Source: Flavipsychrobacter sp.
Lineage (GTDB): Bacteria > Bacteroidota > Bacteroidia > Chitinophagales > Chitinophagaceae
Assembly (NCBI GenBank): GCA_017849575.1
Contig: JAFIGV010000030.1
Coordinates: 96,386-160,385, forward strand
Length of the DNA stretch: 64,000 bases
Reading direction: 5' to 3'
A program made the position numbers and the translations under genes. The first letter of the stretch is position 1. The number at the start of each line of letters is the position of its first letter. Positions 7,944-16,101 of this stretch are shown one piece after another. Below the pieces are notes generated by a model, which searched no databases, had not been told where the DNA came from, and saw nothing but the letters and a program-made list of their open reading frames with translations.

Positions 7944-9803
7944 TTAGATAATTTCAACTTCTTCTTCTGAAAACCATTCCTGTGCAATAACGTGGTTTTT
8001 GACCTGCTGTGGATTTTTTGAATAGGCAACAACTGCAAGGCTTTTCTCGGCACGGCTGCATGCAACGTAAAAGAGACGGGTAGTCCTATCGACGCTAGTT
8101 TCTTTTCCCGCGGCTTCGTTATCGCGGTCGGTCTTCGTCAACTCTTTGTCGCCAAATATTTTACCATAACTAAACAGGAAACCGCGAGCTTCTTCATCGT
8201 CTATGATCACCATAACTCTTGGGAACTGTAAGCCCTTAACCCCTTGGTGCGTTCCGAATTTACTCGCGCCTGATATATAGGTTTTATAAGACTTAATTTG
8301 ACCGAAATTCGCTTCGAGAGCCTTATCCCAGGCATCGACTACTTCATTGCGCTCTTCATTAGCATCATCTTCGACATTCACTTCCTTGCGCCTTCCGATA
8401 ATGCTCAGGGTGTCACCAAGATCAAACAACTTAGTGTCCCATAAGGATTTCACAATTTGCAATAGGGTCGGTTCTCCTTGCTGCCAAAGCTCGAAAAGCG
8501 AATTGACTGCATCGTTCGCAGAATTTAAGAGCGCGCGCTGATCTTTCCCGCCTTTCAAAATATCACGTTCAAGTAGCGGAGAATATTTTTTGACAAGTCT
8601 CGCGACCTCGAAATTATCACCAGCTTTCTTTGCCTCGATAAGTGGTAGTATCTGTTCAGTAAAAAGACGTAGTTCCGACAGGCTCCCATCTAGCAAACCG
8701 GTAACTGTACGATCACAAGCGTAGAGTGGTTCAAATAATGGTAGAAAATTCAACCTGTTTGCCGCCATGTGATGCTCAAGTGTGAGAACTTTTATCTCTT
8801 CCGCGTCTCCCGACCACAGAGGATCGCCGGTAAGCTCCGCCATTCTTTTGCCGACTTGAAGTTCCGTTTGCGCCTTATCTCTGCCATCCCCGCCAATAAC
8901 GAATAGGCGCGCGAGCCCTTCTTCTTTTTCTTCGGCATATTCCTGCAATTTGTCATCAGCGTGAATCCTAATCCGGTTAATCAACTTTACAATCCTTTTG
9001 GGACACCTGTGGTTTACCTTCTTCTCTGGCTTAACCCAGTCGTTCGGTAGTCCCTTTCCTAATCCCGGTTTACCATCGCTGTAAATCCTCTGCATGGTGT
9101 CGCCAAACAACCCTAATGAAAACATGTCCTTATTTTCTGCCTGAACGTGAAAGAATGCGTCTATTAGTTCTTTCTTGGTGTCTTGGCTCTCGTCGATCAA
9201 AAGCACCGGGAACTTTCTTACCAATATTTTGGCCAATAGTGGCTTGGTTAGTAGAAAGTCAGCGGCGATATATATTACTTCTGTATGGTTGAGTGAGTCA
9301 CGGCTTCTGTTATCGCCATTTGGACTGTAAGTGAATGTGTGAATATTCGGCAATGCTTCAAGTCTCTTTGCGAGCGATTGCAACCGACTAGCACGGTCCA
9401 TGGCCGCTTTGGTTCCGGCACGCCCTTTTCTTTGTTCTTCCTCGGTTTCAGCAATTTTTCTTTGTATGTCAACTGTCAACCATGCCTTAATATCGCTCTG
9501 GTACGGCTTGATAAGTTCCCATACAAAACTGTGAATTGTCGTTACAAAAAAAAGGCTGTCCTGGTCAAGGCGATGTATGATTTCATCGCAAGCTGCGTTT
9601 GTATAGGTTATGACTGCGATACGCTGCCGCTTCATCTTTAGGGAAAGGCCTCGCTCCGCTTTTATTTTCGCAAGCACATTAACAAGCGACCTAGTTTTTC
9701 CAGAGCCAGCGCCAGCAAATAGAAAAAAGCTTTTGGGGCTTTCTATATGCAGGCAGTTGTAGATCTCGTTGTCTATAACGTCTAATTCAGGCGTATTGCT
9801 CAT
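7944..9803 (-). CDS. gajB: UvrD-like helicase, Gabija GajB-like
   Basis: This is a superfamily 1 DNA helicase (619 aa), predicted to be the GajB-like partner of the upstream OLD-type nuclease. Walker A AGAGSGKT is at residues 30-37, a Walker B DESQD near 203, a GDTMQRIY motif III-like element follows, HQGVKGLQF lies near 519, and the arginine-finger motif RLFYVACSRAE near 573. It overlaps the nuclease gene by 4 bases (ATGA), so translation is coupled. In characterised Gabija systems GajA is a DNA-nicking nuclease and GajB binds it and senses DNA ends or nucleotide depletion. This protein is longer than the founding GajB (about 490 aa), so it is Gabija-like rather than identical. Confidence 0.82.
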   Translation of the reverse strand: MSNTPELDVIDNEIYNCLHIESPKSFFLFAGAGSGKTRSLVNVLAKIKAERGLSLKMKRQRIAVITYTNAACDEIIHRLDQDSLFFVTTIHSFVWELIKPYQSDIKAWLTVDIQRKIAETEEEQRKGRAGTKAAMDRASRLQSLAKRLEALPNIHTFTYSPNGDNRSRDSLNHTEVIYIAADFLLTKPLLAKILVRKFPVLLIDESQDTKKELIDAFFHVQAENKDMFSLGLFGDTMQRIYSDGKPGLGKGLPNDWVKPEKKVNHRCPKRIVKLINRIRIHADDKLQEYAEEKEEGLARLFVIGGDGRDKAQTELQVGKRMAELTGDPLWSGDAEEIKVLTLEHHMAANRLNFLPLFEPLYACDRTVTGLLDGSLSELRLFTEQILPLIEAKKAGDNFEVARLVKKYSPLLERDILKGGKDQRALLNSANDAVNSLFELWQQGEPTLLQIVKSLWDTKLFDLGDTLSIIGRRKEVNVEDDANEERNEVVDAWDKALEANFGQIKSYKTYISGASKFGTHQGVKGLQFPRVMVIIDDEEARGFLFSYGKIFGDKELTKTDRDNEAAGKETSVDRTTRLFYVACSRAEKSLAVVAYSKNPQQVKNHVIAQEWFSEEEVEII

Positions 9804-12037
9804 GGCGCAGGGGCTAATTCTTTATGAAAGTTGTCCTTCTTTGACTTCAATTTTGAATGCAGCCAATCAAGACCTTTCTTAATATATTCAGGCATGACGA
9901 TAGACGTAGGATCTTTGTAGTAAAGGAGCTCAAGCGCGAATTCGGCTTTCTTGACACCTGACGCTGTCAGTGCTGTGTACATTGCTTGGCGCTTCTCTAG
10001 TAGTGTTGCCAAATTTGCGGCATCCCTCATTTTCTTTATCAAGCCAATTCCTTCAATAGTTTTAAAAAGTTCAAGATTGGTTAATACAAGTGTATCTTCG
10101 AAAGTGTACGGAAGTGCTTCTTCGCCCTCTATGGTGACTGAGGTTTGATAAGCGACCATAAGATGGTCGTTTTGTTTTTTAGACTCTTCAATCTCCAGTA
10201 ATACATCGTAACTTGATTGGGCAGGAAGCCAAGTCTTCACTGTTGTATTGCCGGAGGCATAGCCTTTGGCTCGCTCGGGGAACACAGACCTGCCTTTGTT
10301 GGCTGGGTCAACCGTATCTACATCAGTTACCACCAACGCTGTCAAAGCAAGATCCTCAATTAACGGTTTTAGTGTATGGGCGTGGCTACCACCAATTTCT
10401 AGTAATGAGATATAACAAGTCGCCAAGTCCTTGTAAGAATGCTTTATGAAGTGCGGGACAAGCATCCTCTCCGCTGGACCTTCTATCAGTACAACTGCGT
10501 CTGCAAAAAATAAATCGCAGTGAGTCGTCTTAAGATACCTTACTGCAAATTTTGTGGTTTCAAGTTCGTTACCGAAGGTCTTGGACAAATTGACAACTGT
10601 GGAGGTCGGCATTTTATCGGTTGGGGCACTGCCTCTTTTGAAGTAGCGCAGACAGGTAAAATCTATTTCGTGCGCGATGTGGTTCGAATGTGTACTAATC
10701 ACTAATTGCGTACTAAAATTGTCGTTAGTACCAAGGTGTTTATGGTTGCGGAGAACATCATATGCCTTTCGGATAAAAACCTGTTGAACCTGTGCGTGTA
10801 GGTGCGCTTCGGGTTCTTCAACCAAAACTAAATGCAGTGGTTCAAATCCAGGATCATCGTCAGTATTTGTAATCTGTCTTAGACTTTTACCTACTTTCAT
10901 CCAATCGTCGCGGAAGCGAATAAGCTTAAAAACCATGGATATAAGGTTTTGGTAACCCAGGCCGTTGTATTTCTCAGGCAGACTGAATGGGCTATCTCCA
11001 TCATTGACTTGTTTTTCTAAAACTCCGAATTGAACGGCAGAGGGATGGCTAAGTCCGTCGATGGCACTGACTCGGCTTGATAATGAAATTGTGGGGTTAC
11101 CGAAGCCCGGATAGTTTAATTCGCTTAATTCCTTTAGCGCACCTTCAAAGCTATAGTTAAGTCTCTCGTCAAAGGATTTCTTTGCAATATCTAACGATTC
11201 CAACGCTGCAATATCATCAGGCTGCGGCTCTGTTGTCGGGTCAAGATGTCTGCGATAATAGTCAGTCAGTTGAGTTGAAAGGTTTCCGCTTGTTTTGCCA
11301 CCAGCGCCCTCAGCATTTGCATCATAAAAACCACGTTGTGCATTAATGATGTCCACTCTTACAAGCCCCTTGAATGCAGCTTTCTCAAGCGGCACTGAAT
11401 TTTCGGGAAGCGCTTGCGACTTGGCAACACCGTCAACCGTATCTTCAAGTTTGCCAGGATCGAGGATATACGATTTAACTTCAAAAAAGGTATTTAATCG
11501 TTCCTCAAGAAAATCCCAGATGTTTTTAGGCCACAGGTCAAGGTTTATTTCATTCTGAGATTTTGACCTTGCAGCTTCTTTTGCACTATGAGAAGCCTTA
11601 TATTTTGCAGAAAACTCTTTGTGAAGTTCTTCGATGTTTTTTGGCTCAAAACGCATACGAACGCCGAGTAGGCCACCATCCCAGTCTAGCGTAGGGATTA
11701 AGTGATTTATGTAGTGAATTTCGTCTTCACCGACTCTTAACCAGATGTCTAACTGAGGCAGCAGATTTTCCCAACTCGCAATTGAGAGGTCAGCAACTTC
11801 ACCTTCTTTTGTGAGTAACCAATCGCTACCAATTTTATTAATCGGTCTCCAGTTTGAAAGTGTAAAATCGCGGGTTGTAAAGTCGCCTTGATTCCTGAGG
11901 AAGGCTATGAGCGCATCCATGGCGGATGTTTTCCCGCTATTATTTGCGCCAACAAAAACAGTCTCTTTTGGTGCAAAGTCAATTCTACACGACTTTAATT
12001 TTCTAAAGTTTTGTAGTTCTACGAATTCAATTTTCAT
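9800..12037 (-). CDS. gajA: OLD-family ATPase/TOPRIM nuclease, Gabija GajA-like
   Basis: The N-terminal half is an ABC-type ATPase: Walker A GANNSGKT at residues 30-37, then a signature/Walker B block EEPEAHLHAQ near 410, followed by STHSNHIAHE with the switch His. The C-terminal half is a TOPRIM nuclease with the acidic motif LIEGPAE near residue 515 and TDVD near 570. This domain order defines OLD nucleases. Coupling by a 4-base overlap to a UvrD-type helicase defines class 2 OLD, or Gabija, loci. At 745 aa it is longer than the founding GajA (about 580 aa). The gene is the first of its operon and lies about 260 bases from the tRNA-Leu gene that bounds the island. Confidence 0.85.
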   Translation of the reverse strand: MKIEFVELQNFRKLKSCRIDFAPKETVFVGANNSGKTSAMDALIAFLRNQGDFTTRDFTLSNWRPINKIGSDWLLTKEGEVADLSIASWENLLPQLDIWLRVGEDEIHYINHLIPTLDWDGGLLGVRMRFEPKNIEELHKEFSAKYKASHSAKEAARSKSQNEINLDLWPKNIWDFLEERLNTFFEVKSYILDPGKLEDTVDGVAKSQALPENSVPLEKAAFKGLVRVDIINAQRGFYDANAEGAGGKTSGNLSTQLTDYYRRHLDPTTEPQPDDIAALESLDIAKKSFDERLNYSFEGALKELSELNYPGFGNPTISLSSRVSAIDGLSHPSAVQFGVLEKQVNDGDSPFSLPEKYNGLGYQNLISMVFKLIRFRDDWMKVGKSLRQITNTDDDPGFEPLHLVLVEEPEAHLHAQVQQVFIRKAYDVLRNHKHLGTNDNFSTQLVISTHSNHIAHEIDFTCLRYFKRGSAPTDKMPTSTVVNLSKTFGNELETTKFAVRYLKTTHCDLFFADAVVLIEGPAERMLVPHFIKHSYKDLATCYISLLEIGGSHAHTLKPLIEDLALTALVVTDVDTVDPANKGRSVFPERAKGYASGNTTVKTWLPAQSSYDVLLEIEESKKQNDHLMVAYQTSVTIEGEEALPYTFEDTLVLTNLELFKTIEGIGLIKKMRDAANLATLLEKRQAMYTALTASGVKKAEFALELLYYKDPTSIVMPEYIKKGLDWLHSKLKSKKDNFHKELAPAP

Positions 12038-12207
12038 GTCAGCCTTTAATTACAAAGAATGCGGAGATTGTAAATCGTAAGGATTTTCATACTGTTGTAA
12101 ATTAGAAAAATCTGACGTAAAGATTTTGGCAATCACAAATGACAAACTATATACCTAAAGTATATGAACGGCGTAATACAATTGAATGAGAACTAGAAAA
12201 ACAAGAC

Positions 12208-12261
12208 TTCTGCTGTTGTATAATAAAGTTCTGCTGTCAAAATGTTGTCCAAATGTTGTCC
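12208..12261. repeat. Short direct repeats at the island/tRNA-Leu boundary
   Basis: Two exact repeats sit beside the 3' side of tRNA-Leu: TTCTGCTGT at 12208-12216 and 12229-12237, and a tandem AAATGTTGTCC at 12240-12250 and 12251-12261. Clusters of short direct repeats near a tRNA 3' end resemble recombinase arm sites or an attachment junction. No integrase gene is visible in the window, so this is suggestive only. Confidence 0.4.
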
Positions 12262-12265
12262 TCAA

Positions 12266-12293
12266 CAAAAAAGCCGACTCTCTCGAATCGGCT
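12266..12293 (-). terminator. Rho-independent terminator after tRNA-Leu
   Basis: Read on the minus strand, AGCCGA and TCGGCT form a stem at 12293-12272, followed by a run of T residues. It lies 9 bases past the tRNA-Leu 3' end. Confidence 0.75.
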
Positions 12294-12301
12294 GTAATCT
12301 G

Positions 12302-12387
12302 TGCCCCAGGCGGGACTTGAACCCGCACTTGCATTGCTGCAAACAGGATTTTAAGTCCTGCGCGTCTACCAATTTCGCCACCAGGGC
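12302..12387 (-). tRNA. tRNA-Leu (anticodon TAA)
   Basis: The 86-base gene folds as a type II tRNA with a long variable arm. A 7-base acceptor stem (GCCCTGG with CTGGGGC, two G-T pairs) and a T stem GCGGG/CCCGC around TTCAAGT are visible. The anticodon loop CTTAAAA gives anticodon TAA. The discriminator base is A and CCA is not encoded. It borders the defence island on its 3' side, the usual geometry for integration into a tRNA gene. Confidence 0.95.
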
Positions 12388-12435
12388 GCCAAAAAACTCA
12401 GATCTGAATCTTGCGAAAGACAAAACTTTCACAAA

Positions 12436-12463
12436 CAAAAAATTCCATCGCTTCGGATGGAAT
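12436..12463 (-). terminator. Rho-independent terminator after tRNA-Gly
   Basis: On the minus strand an 8-base stem ATTCCATC/GATGGAAT (12463-12442) is followed by six T residues. It sits between tRNA-Gly and tRNA-Leu, which suggests that the two tRNAs are separate transcription units. Confidence 0.75.
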
Positions 12464-12471
12464 CTTTAATG

Positions 12472-12544
12472 AGCGGAAGACGAGACTCGAACCCGCGACC
12501 CTCACCTTGGCAAGGTGATGCTCTACCAACTGAGCTACTTCCGC
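12472..12544 (-). tRNA. tRNA-Gly (anticodon GCC)
   Basis: This is a 73-base cloverleaf with acceptor stem GCGGAAG/CTTCCGC, D-arm AGCTCAGTTGGTAGAGC, an anticodon loop TTGCCAA giving GCC, and a T-loop GTTCGAGTC. The discriminator is T and CCA is not encoded. Confidence 0.96.
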
Positions 12545-12660
12545 ATGTTTTTAAGAACTCCTGTTCCCTTTTGGGACTGCAAAGATAGAACTCGAAAATA
12601 ATTCTCCAAGTTCCTTTTCAAAAATTTTTTTCACTAATCGAAGCAACAGCATTCACTTTC

Positions 12661-13143
12661 TCATACCTGCGGCAATCCGCGTTTATCCACCTGTTCGTTC
12701 CAGTCGCGAAACAAGTCGCATGCATCGGCATCTGCACAATGAGCGGTTGGAAGACTGCGTAAATGCTGTGGTTGCGAAAGTTCTTTATAAATAAAACGGT
12801 CATCAAACCCCACAGCTGCTGCCTGCTCTTTGGTATTCGCAAAATACAGCCGGTCGATCCTTGCCCAGTAGATGGCGGCCATACACATCGGGCAGGGTTC
12901 TCCTACGGAATATATTTCGCAGCCGCTCAGGTCGGCAGTGCCCAGGTGGCTGCAGGCGTCTCTGATCGCCATCACTTCGGCATGTGCCGTAGCATCGCAG
13001 GTTTCAAACACCCTGTTGCAGCTTTTGCCCACCACCGTTCCTTCCTTTACCACCACACTGCCAAACGGGCCGCCATGTCCCGCTTCCATCCCTTCGCGAG
13101 CCAGCGCTATCGCCATTTTAATGAATTTCTCCTGATCTGTCAT
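12661..13143 (-). CDS. Guanine deaminase-like nucleoside deaminase
   Basis: This is a zinc-dependent cytidine-deaminase-fold enzyme of 160 aa. The HAEVMAI motif gives the zinc His and catalytic Glu, and PCPMCMAAIYWA gives the two zinc Cys. The IYWARIDRLYFAN and GFDDRFIYKEL segments resemble bacterial GuaD (guanine to xanthine plus ammonia) more than tRNA adenosine deaminase. I start it at the ATG at 13143; a TTG six codons upstream (13161) is an alternative. The start lies inside the 3' end of the upstream App1-like gene on the same strand, so the two are probably cotranscribed and translationally coupled. Confidence 0.85.
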   Translation of the reverse strand: MTDQEKFIKMAIALAREGMEAGHGGPFGSVVVKEGTVVGKSCNRVFETCDATAHAEVMAIRDACSHLGTADLSGCEIYSVGEPCPMCMAAIYWARIDRLYFANTKEQAAAVGFDDRFIYKELSQPQHLRSLPTAHCADADACDLFRDWNEQVDKRGLPQV

Positions 13144-14176
13144 GTTGGTTATTTTGTTCAATAAGTCCTATTCGTTTGGAATGGGCAATGGCTTCGTCGC
13201 TGTCGCCAAAATAGCATACTTCTATCCCATGACTTCGTATCTCCCGCACATAGTGCTCAGTCTCCGGTCTGCTTTTCCGCCGCACCTTACGGATATAGAC
13301 ACACAGCACCTGAGCTTCAAACCCTTCCACCACCCTTGCATATATTTCCGGATCCTGTTGCGTATCGTCGCCGAGCAAGACAAATTTCTGATGAGGGAAT
13401 TCTTTAAGCACGCGGACAATGCGTGTGTACTTTCCGCTGTGGCTGGTTTGTCCGGTCTGCCCCAACTGCATCCAGTTTTTCATCTGGTTGAGCAAATAGA
13501 CTCCTTCCGGAAGACCATAGTTTCTCTTAAATTCCAGTATGTAATCATAAAGATTCCATTCGCTGCTCGAAACATAAAAAAAAGGATTCGGATTCTCCGG
13601 CGATGTATTTGCACCCGACAGCAACTGATAGTGCCGCACCACCCCTTCAAAAGGGCGGCGGGTGCGTGCGTTTTTGGTCAGCAGCACATAGAGGCGCTTA
13701 CGCAGATTGGCGGAATGCGAAATGAGAAAGGTATCATCAATATCCGAAATGAAGGCATATTGGGTGAGGAAGGGAACGAGCACCTTGCCATGACCCCTTA
13801 TCACCTGACCCTTATACTCCATAGTTACCTGAATAGGATGCCAGCCGGGAGGGGGTTCCTTTGGCGCCTTCCACTCAAACTTGAAAAAGCCATCGCGGTC
13901 GGCCCGTACCTCCAGCAGGCTGCCATTCCAGTCGAGCCGGACGGTAGCATGACGAACAGGTTCGGTCATAAACAACCGAAAGAGTGAAAGAGAATTACTC
14001 CAGAAGTTCTTCCGGAATTTCCTTTTGGGCAAAGGAGACTGCCGCAGCACATGGCCATACACCAGCAGCATATCCGCATCACCATAGCCGTTGTACACCT
14101 TGATCACAGGCTTACGGGTAATATGTAGTTTATTGAGCAGCCACTCATTTATTTTCCATTTATGTACGCCCATCAT
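13118..14176 (-). CDS. App1-like phosphatidate phosphatase domain protein (DUF2183)
   Basis: This 352-aa protein carries the DUF2183 catalytic domain of yeast App1 (phosphatidate phosphatase, HAD-type). The DxDxT nucleophile motif reads DIDDTFL near residue 145. It is followed by FYVSSSEWN, a lysine-bearing SGKYTRI segment, and the acidic LLGDDTQQDPEIYA motif near 285. The N-terminal part is a beta-sandwich-like region. No signal peptide or membrane span is evident. The start has tandem ATGs. It is divergent from the lipid kinase gene with 26 bases between, so both sides of this locus act on phospholipid or diacylglycerol chemistry. Confidence 0.85.
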   Translation of the reverse strand: MMGVHKWKINEWLLNKLHITRKPVIKVYNGYGDADMLLVYGHVLRQSPLPKRKFRKNFWSNSLSLFRLFMTEPVRHATVRLDWNGSLLEVRADRDGFFKFEWKAPKEPPPGWHPIQVTMEYKGQVIRGHGKVLVPFLTQYAFISDIDDTFLISHSANLRKRLYVLLTKNARTRRPFEGVVRHYQLLSGANTSPENPNPFFYVSSSEWNLYDYILEFKRNYGLPEGVYLLNQMKNWMQLGQTGQTSHSGKYTRIVRVLKEFPHQKFVLLGDDTQQDPEIYARVVEGFEAQVLCVYIRKVRRKSRPETEHYVREIRSHGIEVCYFGDSDEAIAHSKRIGLIEQNNQHDRSGEIH

Positions 14177-14202
14177 CCGGCTGGTCTCATTTTTTTAAGC
14201 TC

Positions 14203-15714
14203 TTGCTGAAAGCTTACAATAGCGTGCCAGACCTGCAACCACAAAAAATACTTTTCGTCATGAATCCTGTAGCCGGCGGCAAGCATAAGGCCGACTGGGA
14301 AACCGGCATTCGGGCATACTTCCAGCAGCTACCCCACCGCTATGAGCTGTACAACACCACCGGCGCACACGACAAAGAATCCCTACGGTATTGGCTGAAC
14401 AACTGGAAACCGGACAAAGTGGTGGCCATTGGCGGCGACGGCACATTAAAGCTGGTGGCGGAGGTGTTGCTGCACAGCGACATACCGCTGTGTATCTTTC
14501 CCGCAGGCTCGGCCAACGGAATGGCCCGCGAACTCAATGTCGCCACTACGGTGGACGGCTGTTTAGAAACCCTTTTTTACGGAACACCCCGAAAGATTGA
14601 TGTGCTGCGAATCAACGGCACTGAAGTTTGTATCCATCTCAGCGATATAGGGCTCAATGCTCAGTTGGTAAAATACTTTGAAGAAAATGACGTGCGCGGC
14701 AAGCTCGGATATGCACGGGAAATTTTCCGCGTATTGTGGAGAAAAAGGCTCATGCAACTGAGCATCCGCAGAGACGACAAAACCATGGTGCGCAACGCCT
14801 TTATGGTAGTCATTGCCAACGCAGGTGTATATGGCACAGGGGCCCGCATCAATCCTATTGGCGACCTTCATGATGGATTGTTTGAAGTGGTGATCCTACG
14901 GAAGCTGTCTGTAGTCGAACTGTTGAAGATGCTGTTTCTCAACCGGCCTTTCAACCCCGAGAAAACGGAATTGCTGCAAGCCCATGCCCTCACCATCAGG
15001 GTAAAAAGGAAGGCCTATTTTCAGGTAGACGGCGAATATCTGGGAAAGACCCAACAAGTGGAAGCGGTGATCGACAAGGCTGCGCTCACGCTCATTTTTC
15101 CGCCGGCAGATAGAGAAGAATCGCGGCAACGATTAGAGGATGACATGGGCAAGGAAACCAAGGGGTTAAAACAACACAGCCGCTCCGGTGTTCCTCCCGG
15201 GTGGGACTATAATCCCTCGGAATGGGGCCAACGCGTCCCGCTATTGGTGATCGCATTCATTGGCTTTTTGATTGCTGCATACCTCAGTGCTTACCAGATG
15301 GGCCTCATTCACGAAGTTTGGGAACCCTTTTTCGGCAGGGGCAGCGCAGAGATTCTGCACTCGCCCGTGTCGCGCCTGCTGCCCATTCCCGATGCAGTGC
15401 TGGGTGCGCTGGGCTACCTGACCGATCTGGCCACAGGCATTCCCGGCGGCACAAGACGATGGTACACCAAACCCTGGCTGGTCATTATTTTTGGAATCGC
15501 TGTGGGTCCGCTTGGATTGGCGAGCATTTTACTGGTCATTTCCCAACCCGTGCTATACCATCATTGGTGCACGCTCTGTCTCATCTCTGCCTTAATCACA
15601 GTGCTCATGATATCACCAGCTATGGACGAAATGCTGGCAAGCCTCCAGTTTCTGCATCGCGTAAAACGAAAAGGCTCGTCGGTCTGGAAAGCTTTCTGGG
15701 GGCTTCATGCTTAA
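14203..15714 (+). CDS. Diacylglycerol/lipid kinase fused to a VKOR-like membrane domain
   Basis: Residues 15-300 form a DAGK/YegS-type lipid kinase: NPVAGGK, then AIGGDGTLKLV (nucleotide-binding GGDG), then FPAGSANGMARELN. Residues about 330-490 are a separate membrane domain with about four helices, matching bacterial VKOR-like proteins: GWDYNPSEW, a conserved Ser before LPIPDAVLGALGYL, and a redox pair CTLC near residue 455. The loop cysteines of canonical VKOR are absent. The VKOR-like part is usually a separate gene, so this is a fusion. The start is TTG at 14203, with GTG at 14224 possible; the first ATG (about residue 20) would cut into the first kinase strand. The SPW gene follows 12 bases downstream. 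Confidence 0.85.
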   Translation: MLKAYNSVPDLQPQKILFVMNPVAGGKHKADWETGIRAYFQQLPHRYELYNTTGAHDKESLRYWLNNWKPDKVVAIGGDGTLKLVAEVLLHSDIPLCIFPAGSANGMARELNVATTVDGCLETLFYGTPRKIDVLRINGTEVCIHLSDIGLNAQLVKYFEENDVRGKLGYAREIFRVLWRKRLMQLSIRRDDKTMVRNAFMVVIANAGVYGTGARINPIGDLHDGLFEVVILRKLSVVELLKMLFLNRPFNPEKTELLQAHALTIRVKRKAYFQVDGEYLGKTQQVEAVIDKAALTLIFPPADREESRQRLEDDMGKETKGLKQHSRSGVPPGWDYNPSEWGQRVPLLVIAFIGFLIAAYLSAYQMGLIHEVWEPFFGRGSAEILHSPVSRLLPIPDAVLGALGYLTDLATGIPGGTRRWYTKPWLVIIFGIAVGPLGLASILLVISQPVLYHHWCTLCLISALITVLMISPAMDEMLASLQFLHRVKRKGSSVWKAFWGLHA

Positions 15715-15726
15715 AAACATTTAACA

Positions 15727-16101
15727 ATGGTTGCAGCTATACTCAATCTATTAATCGGCCTGATTCTTTTCTTTCTGCCTTCGCTCTTCACCATGGGGCA
15801 AGCCATGTCGCAAAACGTCTTTATTGTAGCGCCGCTGACCCTTGCTTTCTCCATCATTTCTATGTGGGAGGTGAACCGCTCGGTGCGCTTTTTCAATGTC
15901 GTCACCGGAGCCTGGCTGGCCGCATCCGGGTTTGTACTTCCAACGCAATACCTTCTTCCCCGCGTGGTTTGCGGTTTGGCTGGTGCCTGCATCTTCCTGC
16001 TGGCATTAATACCGTCAAAGACCAAACAAAACTACGGGGGTGGCTGGATGAGCCTGTTTCAAAAGCATCCCCCGCACGATTCGCCAAAGAGCAATCAGTA
16101 G
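15727..16101 (+). CDS. SPW-repeat-like small membrane protein
   Basis: This is a 124-aa integral membrane protein with about four hydrophobic segments (around 5-20, 35-50, 60-80, 85-105) and the SPW-family features WEVNRSVRFFNVVTGAWLAASGF. SPW proteins have no known activity and often neighbour VKOR-like domains, as here with a 12-base gap. The tail after residue 105 is cytoplasmic-like and basic. The gene converges with DUF2254, overlapping its stop by 7 bases. It probably acts with the upstream VKOR-like domain in the membrane. Confidence 0.75.
   Translation: MVAAILNLLIGLILFFLPSLFTMGQAMSQNVFIVAPLTLAFSIISMWEVNRSVRFFNVVTGAWLAASGFVLPTQYLLPRVVCGLAGACIFLLALIPSKTKQNYGGGWMSLFQKHPPHDSPKSNQ

Noticed and set aside
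1..12240. Integrase or transposase in the defence island
   Set aside because: None of the coding frames carries tyrosine or serine recombinase motifs, so mobility is inferred only from context.
12242..12469. 75-codon frame across tRNA-Leu
   Set aside because: It reads through the antisense strand of a clear tRNA gene and its terminator.
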